In this document: one piece after another, positions 1-6,737 of the stretch
How positions within the stretch are numbered: position 1 is the first letter of the stretch
How the letters are laid out: every line of letters starts with the position of its first letter
Assembly: GCA_005884335.1 (NCBI GenBank)
Contig: VBCJ01000095.1
Span: forward strand, 1 to 11,095
Source: Betaproteobacteria bacterium
GTDB lineage: Bacteria; Pseudomonadota; Gammaproteobacteria; Burkholderiales; SG8-39
Direction: 5' to 3'
Length of the DNA: 11,095 nt
Notes under the pieces: model-generated
Database searches by the model: none
Told to the model about the DNA's origin: nothing
Seen by the model: the letters and a program-made list of their open reading frames with translations, nothing else
Position numbers and translations under genes: made by a program

Positions 1-513
1 CCGCTTGCCGCGAGGCTGTTCATGTCTTCGTCCACTGCGGATGCCGATCTGTTCCTGGTTTTCAGAGTGTTCTCTCCCGATATGCGGGAAGTGGTATTCA
101 TGGGCGCGATCGATCCCCATACGCCGGTCGCGCAAGGCTGGCTGCGCGCCTCGCATCGCAAGCTCGATTCAAAGCTCTCCACCGAGTATCGGCCTTATCA
201 CACGCACGACGAGGTGCAACTCCTCGAGCCCGGCGAGGTGGTGCAGCTCGACGTCGAGATCTGGCCGACCTCGATCGTGGTCCCAGCGGGCCACAGGGTG
301 GCGCTGACCGTGCGGGGGAGGGATTATGAATGGCAGAAATCGACCGGAGCGCGGCTCTCGAATTTCAAGAACGAGTTGCGCGGCTGCGGGCCGTTCCTGC
401 ATGATGATCCGCGCGACCGTCCGGCGGCGGTCTTCGGCGGCAAAAACGCGCTCCATGCCGGGCCGGGACGCGAATCCTATGTCCTGGTTCCTGTCGTCCC
501 GCCGAAACGCTGA
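1..513 (+). CDS. CocE/NonD-family hydrolase, C-terminal domain (5' truncated by window)
   Basis: The frame is open from base 1 to the TGA at 511-513 (170 codons), and the residues upstream of the first ATG (base 22) read straight into the domain, so this is the 3' end of a longer gene. The visible part matches the X-Pro dipeptidyl-peptidase/CocE C-terminal beta-sandwich domain. It has the early AARLFMSSSTADADLF segment, where family members often read SSSTRDADLF, followed by LRASHRKLD, YRPYHTHDEVQLLEPGEVVQLDVEIWP and a terminal PVVPPKR. The alpha/beta-hydrolase catalytic half lies outside the window. Family members are serine hydrolases cleaving esters or amides such as acylated small molecules. 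The stop is 14 bases before the next gene, so the two are probably co-transcribed. Family assignment is firm; the substrate is unknown. Confidence 0.85.
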   Translation, partial: PLAARLFMSSSTADADLFLVFRVFSPDMREVVFMGAIDPHTPVAQGWLRASHRKLDSKLSTEYRPYHTHDEVQLLEPGEVVQLDVEIWPTSIVVPAGHRVALTVRGRDYEWQKSTGARLSNFKNELRGCGPFLHDDPRDRPAAVFGGKNALHAGPGRESYVLVPVVPPKR

Positions 514-527
514 AGGGAGGCAAGGCG

Positions 528-1190
528 ATGACTATGAAACTCTACGGGTTCTGGCGGTCTCTCGCCACCTACCGGGTGCGCGCCGCTCTCGCGCTCAAAG
601 GGATCGAGGTCGAGCAGATCTCGATTAATTTGCTGCAGGGAAAGCAGCATGCCGAGGAATACAAGGCGATCAACCCGCAGAGCGTGGTGCCCGCGCTCGT
701 GATCGACGGCGGGCCGCCGCTGTTCCAATCGATGGCGATCCTCGAGTATCTGGAGGAAACGCATCCGAGGCCGGCCCTGCTGCCGAAAGACCCCCGCGGC
801 CGGGCCCGCGTTCGCGGCCTGGCGCAGATCGTCGTGAGCGACGGACATCCCCTGGTCGTTCCGAGGATTCGCGGCTACCTCGAGCGCGAAATGCATCAGG
901 ACGAGCCGGCGCGCAACAAGTGGCTCGCGCATTGGACCGCAACAGCGCTGGAGGCCTTGGAAGCGCATCTCGCGAAGGAAAAGGAAACCGGTCGCTTCTG
1001 CCACGGGGACTCGCCGACCCTCGCCGATATCTGCCTGGCCTCCCAGGTGTTTGGCGCGAAATTTTTCAACGTCGGCACGGAGGACGTGCCGACGGTCATG
1101 CGCATTTTCGGGGAATGCACGAAAATCGACGCTTTCGATCGTTCCCAACCGCTCAAACAGCCCGACGCGCCCAAGAACCCGACCCACTGA
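528..1190 (+). CDS. zeta-class-like glutathione S-transferase (maleylacetoacetate isomerase family)
   Basis: A 220-residue protein, close to the usual length of about 212 for zeta-class GST/maleylacetoacetate isomerases. The N-terminal thioredoxin-fold half shows MKLYGFWRSLATYRVRAALALKG, the SVVPAL cis-proline segment and QSMAILEYLEETHP. The helical C-terminal half shows the zeta-typical SPTLADICLASQVFGAKFFNV. The active-site signature is altered: where classical zeta enzymes have S-S-C-x-x-R-V-R-x-A, this reads S-L-A-T-Y-R-V-R-A-A, so only the first serine of the catalytic SSC triplet remains. The role is therefore either cis-trans isomerisation of a ring-cleavage product or another glutathione-dependent step. 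The ATG at 528 is preferred over 534 because the AAGGGAGG at 513-520 sits 7 bases from it. It lies 14 bases after the hydrolase and 15 before the transporter. Confidence 0.85.
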   Translation: MTMKLYGFWRSLATYRVRAALALKGIEVEQISINLLQGKQHAEEYKAINPQSVVPALVIDGGPPLFQSMAILEYLEETHPRPALLPKDPRGRARVRGLAQIVVSDGHPLVVPRIRGYLEREMHQDEPARNKWLAHWTATALEALEAHLAKEKETGRFCHGDSPTLADICLASQVFGAKFFNVGTEDVPTVMRIFGECTKIDAFDRSQPLKQPDAPKNPTH

Positions 1191-1205
1191 ACGGAGGATC
1201 GCACA

Positions 1206-2450
1206 ATGACATTCACCCGCAGGCGGTTCATTCAGGCTACTGGTGCAGGCGCCGCGGCGCTCGGTATGCCGACGATCGCTCAGTCGCAGACAGGACCGAT
1301 TCGCGTCGGCCTCATGACGGTGAAGACCGGCCCGCTCGCCTCAGGCGGCATCGACATGGAGCGCGCGCTCGTCCAGTATCTCAAGGAGCGTGATTACACC
1401 CTGGCCGGCCGAAAGGTAGAGCTCTTCGTCGGCGATAGCGGCGGCGTTCCGGCGCAGTCGCGCACCAAGCTCCAGGAGCTGGTCGAGCGCGACAAGATCC
1501 AGATCATGATCGGGCCGCTCGACACCGCCTCGGCGCTCGCGTCGGACGACTACATCCGCAGCGCGCAGTTGCTCACGCTGTCGGTCGCGGCCGCCGAGGA
1601 CATGACACAGAGGAAGCCCAATCCCTGGTTCACCCGCGGAACGTCCACTTCGTCGCAGAGCGCGCAGCCGCTTGCCGACTACTGCTACAAGACGCTCAAG
1701 TACCGACGCATGGTGACGATCGCCGATGACATCGCCTACGGGCACGAGATGTGCGCCGGCTTTCAGCGCGTGTTCGAGGATGCGGGCGGAAAAATCGTGC
1801 AGAAGCTGTTTTCCCCACTTACCGTTCCCGACTACGGGACCTACATCGCCCAGCTCAAGACCAACGTTGACGGCATCTTCCTCGGTTTCGCGGGATCGAA
1901 CGGCTTCCGCTTCTTCAGGCAGTTCAACGAGTACGGCCTCCGGGGGAAGTTCGCGGTCGTCGGCGGCATGACCGCCTTCGACGAGGCGGTGCTGCGCAAC
2001 ATGGGCGACGAAGCCCTCGGCATCGTCACCTCCTGCTGGTACTCGGCGGAGATCGAGAACGCGATCAACAAGAGGTTCGCGGCGAATTTCCGCGTCGATT
2101 GGGGCTACGACCCGGGCTTCTATGCCGCCGCGACGTATGTCGAAGCCGCGGTGCTCGAAGCGACTCTGCAGGCCCTGAAAGGCAACATCGAGGACAAGCA
2201 GGCGTTCATGAAGACCGTGCGCGCCATCAAGGTCGACACCGCGCGGGGACCGGTATCCTTCGACCGCTACGGCAACGTGGTCGGGAGCGTGTACATCCGC
2301 AAGGTCGAGCGCAAGGACGCTCGCCTGGTCAACAGCGTGATTTACACCTACCCGAACGTCAGCCAGTTCTGGACCTACAAGCCGGAGGAGTTCCTGAAGA
2401 ATCCGGTGTATTCGCGCGACTGGCCGCCCGCGAAGAACCTGGAGTCGTAG
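1206..2450 (+). CDS. LIV-type ABC transporter substrate-binding protein, Tat-exported
   Basis: A 414-residue periplasmic binding protein of the branched-chain amino-acid/amide type (type 1 periplasmic binding fold, LivK-like). The N-terminus MTFTRRRFIQATGAGAAALG has a twin-arginine motif followed by a hydrophobic Ala/Gly stretch, so export is probably by the Tat system, with cleavage around residues 25-30. The mature part opens with PIRVGLMTVKTGPLASGG, the typical start of this fold, and continues with an AQSRTKLQELVERDKIQIMIGP segment and YAAATYVEAAVLEATLQAL near the end. GGAGGA at 1193-1198 gives 7-base spacing to the ATG. It directly precedes the two permeases and two ATPases of the same importer. 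In this family ligands range from amino acids to amides and aromatic acids, so the substrate is not assigned. A strong stem-loop follows the stop codon. Confidence 0.92.
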   Translation: MTFTRRRFIQATGAGAAALGMPTIAQSQTGPIRVGLMTVKTGPLASGGIDMERALVQYLKERDYTLAGRKVELFVGDSGGVPAQSRTKLQELVERDKIQIMIGPLDTASALASDDYIRSAQLLTLSVAAAEDMTQRKPNPWFTRGTSTSSQSAQPLADYCYKTLKYRRMVTIADDIAYGHEMCAGFQRVFEDAGGKIVQKLFSPLTVPDYGTYIAQLKTNVDGIFLGFAGSNGFRFFRQFNEYGLRGKFAVVGGMTAFDEAVLRNMGDEALGIVTSCWYSAEIENAINKRFAANFRVDWGYDPGFYAAATYVEAAVLEATLQALKGNIEDKQAFMKTVRAIKVDTARGPVSFDRYGNVVGSVYIRKVERKDARLVNSVIYTYPNVSQFWTYKPEEFLKNPVYSRDWPPAKNLES

Positions 2451-2467
2451 ATTTCCGAAGCGAAAAA

Positions 2468-2492
2468 GCGGGGCCGGGCACACCGGCCCCGC
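2468..2492 (+). promoter_or_regulatory. strong intergenic stem-loop between binding protein and livH
   Basis: A perfect 10-bp GC-only stem (GCGGGGCCGG at 2468-2477 pairing with CCGGCCCCGC at 2483-2492) closes a 5-base loop (GCACA). It is preceded by five A residues and followed by GCATTT, with no real T tract, so it is a poor Rho-independent terminator. It lies 17 bases after the binding-protein stop and ends 6 bases before the livH ATG. Such structures between a binding-protein gene and its permease genes commonly attenuate transcription or protect the 3' end of the upstream message, giving more binding protein than membrane subunits. That role is inferred here. Confidence 0.75.
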
Positions 2493-2498
2493 GCATTT

Positions 2499-3359
2499 AT
2501 GCAGTATTGGATCATCCAGACCCTGAACAGCCTCGCTCTAGGCGGGCTGCTGTTTCTTCTCGCCGCGGGCTTCTCGCTCATTTTCGGGTTGATGCGCATC
2601 GCGAATCTGACCCACGGCTCTCTGTACATGCTCGGGGCGTACGTCGGGATCTCCATCCTGAAATACGTCCCCAATCTCTGGCTTGCGGCGATCATCGGTG
2701 GCGCAATCATCGCGGTGCTCGGAGGATTGGTCGAGCGCCTGATTCTGCGCCCTCTGTCGGGCAACGCGCTGGGTCAGGTGCTCGTCACCCTGGGGATTTC
2801 GTTCATCATTGCGGACTTGTGCCTCATGGTGTGGGGTGGCGACCCGATTCCCATTCCGACGCCGCGCGCGTTGCAGCAGCCCGTTTTCGTCGGGGGCGTG
2901 GCGTTCCCGACCTATCGGCTGGTCGTGCTCGCCATCGCGGTCGTAACGGCGCTCGCTTTGTATCTGCTGATGGACCGGACCCGAATCGGTGCAATGATCC
3001 GCGCAGGCGTCGACGACATGCAGATGGCGCGCGCGGTCGGCATCCCGGTGTCGCGGCTCTTCACGGCCGTGTTTTGCCTGGGTGCTGCGCTCGCCGGGGC
3101 GGGGGGCATCATAGGCGGGCCGATCATGTCCGCCTATCCGGGTCTGGACGCGGACATGCTGCCGCTCGCTCTGATCGTCGTGATGCTGGGCGGGGTGGGC
3201 AGCCTGCTCGGCGCCTTCGTCGGGAGCTTCTTGATCGGCGCGGTCTACACCTTCGGCACGGCACTCCTTCCGGATCTCGCCTACGTGATCCTGTTCCTGC
3301 CGATGATCGTCGTGATTGCCTTCCGGCCGCGCGGGCTGTTTGGCCGTCAGAGCGTATGA
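2499..3359 (+). CDS. livH: branched-chain amino-acid-type ABC transporter permease LivH
   Basis: A 286-residue, strongly hydrophobic integral membrane protein of normal LivH length. Family landmarks appear in order: an N-terminal LNSLALGGLLFLLAAGFSLIFG segment, MRIANLTHGSLYMLGAYVG (the LivH N-x-x-H-G-x-x-x-x-x-G-A-Y region), ERLILRPLSGN, and the cytoplasmic coupling region RTRIGAMIRAGVDDMQMARAVG preceding LGAALAGAGGIIGGP. It ends with FRPRGLFG, typical for the family. It forms one half of the inner-membrane channel with LivM. The start follows the stem-loop at 2468-2492 by 6 bases, and no Shine-Dalgarno sequence is visible in the GC-rich and ATTT leader, so translation may depend on unfolding of that structure or on coupling. 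Its TGA overlaps the livM ATG (ATGA, 3356-3359). It is intact. Confidence 0.93.
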   Translation: MQYWIIQTLNSLALGGLLFLLAAGFSLIFGLMRIANLTHGSLYMLGAYVGISILKYVPNLWLAAIIGGAIIAVLGGLVERLILRPLSGNALGQVLVTLGISFIIADLCLMVWGGDPIPIPTPRALQQPVFVGGVAFPTYRLVVLAIAVVTALALYLLMDRTRIGAMIRAGVDDMQMARAVGIPVSRLFTAVFCLGAALAGAGGIIGGPIMSAYPGLDADMLPLALIVVMLGGVGSLLGAFVGSFLIGAVYTFGTALLPDLAYVILFLPMIVVIAFRPRGLFGRQSV

Positions 3360-4300
3360 AGCGGGCAGGATGGCTGGTCCTCGCCGCGGCGCTCGCCGGC
3401 CTTCCCTGGGTGGCAGGGGAGTACTACATCAATCTCGCCAGCCAGATTTTCATCGCGGCGATTTTCGCGGCCAGCCTCAATTTGCTGGTCGGCTACGGTG
3501 GGCTGCCGTCATTGGGTCACGCTTCCTGGCTGGGACTCGCCGCGTATATCTCGGCTTGGATGTCGCTCAAACTGGGGCTCGGGCATTGGGCCACCGCGCC
3601 CGTGGCACTGCTCGGCACCACGCTGATCGCTTGCGCGTTCGGCTGGATCTCGCTCCGCGCTACCGGGCTGGGCTTCCTCATGCTGACGCTCGCTCTCTCG
3701 CAGGTGCTCTGGGGAACCGCGTACCGCTGGGTTTCAGTCACCGACGGCGACAACGGCTTGCGCGGATTGACCAGGCCCGCGCCCTTCGGCATCAACTTGG
3801 ACGATGCGGGCTCTTTCTATTATTTCGCTCTGACGATCACTGCGGTGGCGATCTGGCTCATGGCGGTATTCGTCGCGTCACCTTTCGGCGCCGCGTTGCG
3901 CGGAACCCGAGATCAGGCGCGGCGCATGAGCGCCCTGGGCCACGACGTTTGGCTGATCCGCTGGATCACCTTCGTATACTCGGGATTCTGGGGCGCGGTG
4001 TCGGGGCTCTTGTTCGTGTACTACAACAAATACATCCATCCCGCTTCGCTCTCGATCACAGCCTCGGCGGAGGGCCTGCTTGCGGTCATCGCCGGGGGTT
4101 CCGCCACCCTCGCCGGCCCGATCGTCGGTGCTGCGATCGTGATGATCCTCAAGAATTACGTCTCCGCCTACATCGAGCGCTGGAACATGCTGCTCGGATT
4201 CGTGTTCGTGATCATCGTGATCTTCGTGCCCGAGGGAGTCGTGCCGGGGCTGCAGCGCCTCGCCGGGCAGGCGAAGAAGGCCTGGAGAAGCCCCCGATGA
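3356..4300 (+). CDS. livM: branched-chain amino-acid-type ABC transporter permease LivM
   Basis: A 314-residue hydrophobic permease of normal LivM length starting MKRAGWLVLAAALAG. Landmarks are SLNLLVGYGGLPSLGHASWLGLAAYISA (the LivM G-x-x-S-L-G-H-A motif), LRATGLGFLMLTLALSQ, the coupling region RGTRDQARRMSALGHD, then ITFVYSGFWGAVSGLLFVYYNKYIHP and an AGGSATLAGPIVGAA segment, closing with VPEGVVPGL. The ATG at 3356 overlaps the livH stop and its own TGA (4298-4300) overlaps the livG ATG at 4297, both through ATGA junctions that indicate translational coupling. It pairs with LivH as the second channel subunit. No damage is visible, in contrast to the two ATPase genes that follow. Confidence 0.93.
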   Translation: MKRAGWLVLAAALAGLPWVAGEYYINLASQIFIAAIFAASLNLLVGYGGLPSLGHASWLGLAAYISAWMSLKLGLGHWATAPVALLGTTLIACAFGWISLRATGLGFLMLTLALSQVLWGTAYRWVSVTDGDNGLRGLTRPAPFGINLDDAGSFYYFALTITAVAIWLMAVFVASPFGAALRGTRDQARRMSALGHDVWLIRWITFVYSGFWGAVSGLLFVYYNKYIHPASLSITASAEGLLAVIAGGSATLAGPIVGAAIVMILKNYVSAYIERWNMLLGFVFVIIVIFVPEGVVPGLQRLAGQAKKAWRSPR

Positions 4301-4933
4301 CGCCGGCCTTGCAACTCCGGGAACTGAGGAAGTCCTTCGGCGGCCTGCCCGCGATGAACGGCGTTTCGCTCGAGGTGATGCCCGGAGAACGCAGGCTCAT
4401 CATCGGGCCGAACGGAGCGGGGAAGACGACGCTGTTCAATCTGATCACGGGAGACCTGCGCCGCGATTCCGGCGCGATTCGAGCACAATCTGGTGTTGTC
4501 GCTGCTCGGGCTGTCGAGGTCACGCTGGAACGCATTCAGACCCCTCGCCCGGTACTCCGGGCTGAACGAAGAGGCGAGGCAGGTGCTGAGACGGGTAGGC
4601 CTGGAGCATCTTGCGGAGCGTTTCATCGGCGTCGTCTCCTATGGGGAGAAGCGCCGGCTCGAAATCGCCATGGCGCTGGCGCAAAACCCCAGGGTCCTCT
4701 TGCTCGACGAGCCGTTCGCGGGGCTGTCGCGCGAAGAGCGCGCCGCGATGAAGGACCTGATCGCGGGAATTCCGCGGGAGGTGACCGTGGTCATGATCGA
4801 GCACGACATGGACACCGCGCTCGATCTCGCCGAGAGGATCACCGTGCTGCACTACGGCAGCGTCATCGTTGAGGGCACCCGGGCCGAGGTGGTCGCCGAT
4901 CCGAAAACGCGCGAGGTCTACCTCGGTGACTGA
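4297..4933 (+). pseudogene. livG: ABC transporter ATPase LivG, internally deleted and frameshifted
   Basis: The ATG at 4297 overlaps the livM stop. The first frame encodes about 62 residues of normal LivG: RELRKSFGGLPAMNGVSLEV, Walker A GPNGAGKTT at residues 37-45, then NLITGDLRRDSGAIR. At about 4478-4481 the protein continues only in the next frame as FEHNLVLSLLGLSRSRWNAF, followed by the ABC signature VSYGEKRRLEIA, Walker B RVLLLDEPFAGLS, the H-loop VMIEHD, and a TGA at 4931-4933. The stretch that normally joins these parts, including the Q-loop (R-T-F/Y-Q), is absent: roughly 30-35 residues, or about 100 bases, inferred from family length. No single frame can give a working ATPase. A TTCG shared by both sides of the junction would fit a microhomology-mediated deletion. 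Sequencing or assembly loss is the alternative. Confidence 0.85.
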
Positions 4934-5535
4934 GGTCCTCGCCCTTTCCGGCGTCGATGCGCTCTACGGCGAGAGCCACGTTCTGCACGGCGTTTCGTTC
5001 TCGCTGAACCCGGGCAGGGTGCTCGCGCTCCTCGGTCGCAACGGCGCGGGCAAGACGACCTGCATGCTTCGTGCCGCAAGGCCGGCGGATCTTTTCCAGC
5101 CTGACGGTGCAGGAAAATCTGGTCGTCTCGAGGCAGAAACGCAGGGGCGTCGCAATGCCGTGGACCCTGGAACGGGTGATCGAGCTGTTTCCCCGGCTGA
5201 AAGAGCGGCTGCAACAGTCGGCCGGCTCGCTCTCCGGAGGCGAGCAGCAGATGCTCGCGATCGGCCGCGCGCTGATGGGAAACCCGCGCGTGCTGCTGAT
5301 GGATGAGCCTTCCGAAGGACTTGCACCGCTGATCGTCGCGGAGGTCGGCCGCACCCTCCTGCGCCTGAAGCAGGAAGGCCAGTCGATTCTTTTGGTCGAG
5401 CAGAACATCAAGCTCGCCCTCGATCTGGCCGACGAGGTCGTGATCCTCAATACCGGGCGCGTCGCGTTCAGCGGGAGCGCCGGCCAGGTGCGAGACGACC
5501 AGGCTTTGATCACGCAGCATCTCGGAGTCTTTTAG
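4926..5535 (+). pseudogene. livF: ABC transporter ATPase LivF, internally deleted and frameshifted
   Basis: A GTG start at 4926 overlaps the livG end by 8 bases. The first frame gives LALSGVDALYGESHVLHGVSF and Walker A GRNGAGKTT (residues 37-45), ending in a normal TTCM. The match then stops, and from about 5067 the next frame resumes at FVPQGRRIFSSLTVQENL (Q-loop), followed by the signature LSGGEQQMLAIGRAL, Walker B RVLLMDEPSEGLAP, the LivF-typical LVEQNIKLAL, and a TAG at 5533-5535. About 35 residues between Walker A and the Q-loop are missing. The gene spans 610 bases against about 708 expected for a 235-residue LivF, a difference whose remainder on division by 3 agrees with the frame change. 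As written it cannot encode an active subunit. The flanking homology is otherwise clean. Confidence 0.85.
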
Positions 5536-5552
5536 CCAATCGATCTGAAGAA

Positions 5553-5557
5553 AAGGA
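5553..5557 (+). promoter_or_regulatory. ribosome binding site fixing the start of the extended amidohydrolase
   Basis: AAGGA lies 9 bases upstream of the ATG at 5567. It supports starting the protein there, so that the unusual Cys/His-containing N-terminal extension is translated, rather than near the conserved HxH motif about 50 codons downstream. A second in-frame ATG at 5570 is also possible. Confidence 0.6.
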
Positions 5558-5566
5558 ACCCCCGAC

Positions 5567-6712
5567 ATGATGTTCACCTGCACGACCCCCGGCTGCACCG
5601 ACCTCGCGCATGGGCACGGCTTCACTGCCGCACGCAAAGGCTCCGCGGCGGCCGCGAGAGCACGCAAGCGCTCGGTCTCGACCAAGCTCCTCCGCGACCG
5701 GAAAGGGCGCAGCCCGCGCGTCGATATCCATTGCCACTACTTGAACCGCGACGCGGCCGCGAAGCTCGCGCACTTGAATCCCGCGCAATACGAGCCTTCG
5801 GTCAAGTACGCCAGCGCGCTCACGCGCGAAGTCAACGTGAAGCAGATGCAGGACCGCGCCGCCAAGCTCTCCACGATCGAGGTGAGGCTCAAGGACATGG
5901 ACCGCATGGGCGTCGACATCCAGGCGGTGTCGCCGGCGCCGCAGCAGACCTACTACTGGACCGAGCCGGGGCTGGGCGCCGAGGTCTCGCGCATGGTGAA
6001 CGACCGCCTCGCGGAGATCGTGGCGAAGTGGCCGGATCGTTTCGTCGGTCTGGGCACCGTGCCGCTGCAGAACGTCGATCTGGCCGTGATCGAGCTCGAG
6101 CGCTGCGTCAAGCAGCTGAACTTGCGCGGCGTCGAGATCAACCCCAACGTCGCGGGGAAGGAGCTCACCGATCCGAGCCTGAACCTCGATCGCTTCTTCG
6201 CCAAGGCGCGCGAGCTGGACATCGTGATCTTCATGCACCCGATCGGATTCACCCAGGGCGACCGGCTGATGGACCATTACCTGAACAACGTCATCGGCAA
6301 TCCGCTCGACACGACGGTCGGCGCGAGCCATCTCATTTTCGGGGGAGTCATGGAAAGGCACCCGGGTTTGAAGATCGTGCTTCCTCACGCGGGCGGGTTT
6401 CTCGCGCACTACTGGGCCCGCATGGATCACGCTTGGCGCGCGCGCCCCGATTGCCGCACGGTGATCAAGAAGCCCCCGACGGGCTACCTCAAGAAGTTCT
6501 ATTTCGACACGATCACGTTCGATCCCGAGATGCTGCGCAACCTGATCGACAAGTTCGGCGCGGCGCAGGTGCTGCTCGGCACCGATTATCCCTTCGACAT
6601 GGGGGAGGAAGACCCGGTCGGCCTGATCAACAGCGTGCCTCGCCTTCCGTCGGCCGAGAAGGAAAGGATAATGGGGGGCAACGCTGCCCGTCTGCTCAAG
6701 ATCAGGCGATAA
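5567..6712 (+). CDS. ACMSD-type metal-dependent amidohydrolase/decarboxylase with N-terminal extension
   Basis: A 381-residue amidohydrolase-2 protein. All five expected metal and catalytic positions are present: H55-x-H57 (VDIHCHYL), H224 (FMHPIGF), H274 (LPHAGGF) and D340 (LLGTDYPFD). Their spacing (167, 50 and 66 residues) nearly equals that recalled for bacterial ACMSD (His9/His11, His177, His228, Asp294), so the barrel is complete. Members decarboxylate aromatic or muconic acids or hydrolyse related compounds; the substrate here is unknown. Relative to ACMSD there are about 46 extra N-terminal residues, with C-x4-C-x4-H-x-H near the start followed by a basic Ala/Arg/Lys-rich linker. The gene begins 31 bases after livF and ends in tandem in-frame stops (TAA TAG, 6710-6715). 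Neighbouring oxidoreductases suggest successive steps of one catabolic pathway. Confidence 0.88.
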   Translation: MMFTCTTPGCTDLAHGHGFTAARKGSAAAARARKRSVSTKLLRDRKGRSPRVDIHCHYLNRDAAAKLAHLNPAQYEPSVKYASALTREVNVKQMQDRAAKLSTIEVRLKDMDRMGVDIQAVSPAPQQTYYWTEPGLGAEVSRMVNDRLAEIVAKWPDRFVGLGTVPLQNVDLAVIELERCVKQLNLRGVEINPNVAGKELTDPSLNLDRFFAKARELDIVIFMHPIGFTQGDRLMDHYLNNVIGNPLDTTVGASHLIFGGVMERHPGLKIVLPHAGGFLAHYWARMDHAWRARPDCRTVIKKPPTGYLKKFYFDTITFDPEMLRNLIDKFGAAQVLLGTDYPFDMGEEDPVGLINSVPRLPSAEKERIMGGNAARLLKIRR

Positions 6713-6737
6713 TAGGCGACATTCGAAGGAGGAGTCC

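Noticed and set aside
1341..2483. 380-codon minus-strand open frame opposite the binding protein
   Set aside because: Low-complexity antisense shadow; the + strand protein has a Tat signal and full family similarity.
2099..4300. 733-codon + strand open frame suggesting a fusion protein
   Set aside because: Only its last 314 codons (from 3356) are meaningful, as LivM; the earlier part is an out-of-frame reading of the binding protein and LivH.
4460..5080. Programmed ribosomal frameshifting in livG and livF
   Set aside because: Conserved coding blocks of about 35 residues are absent at each junction and no slippery heptamer with a downstream structure is evident, so a frameshift event would not restore a normal protein.
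5567..5620. N-terminal extension of the amidohydrolase as a signal peptide
   Set aside because: There is no hydrophobic core; the segment is Cys/His-containing and then basic, so export is unlikely.
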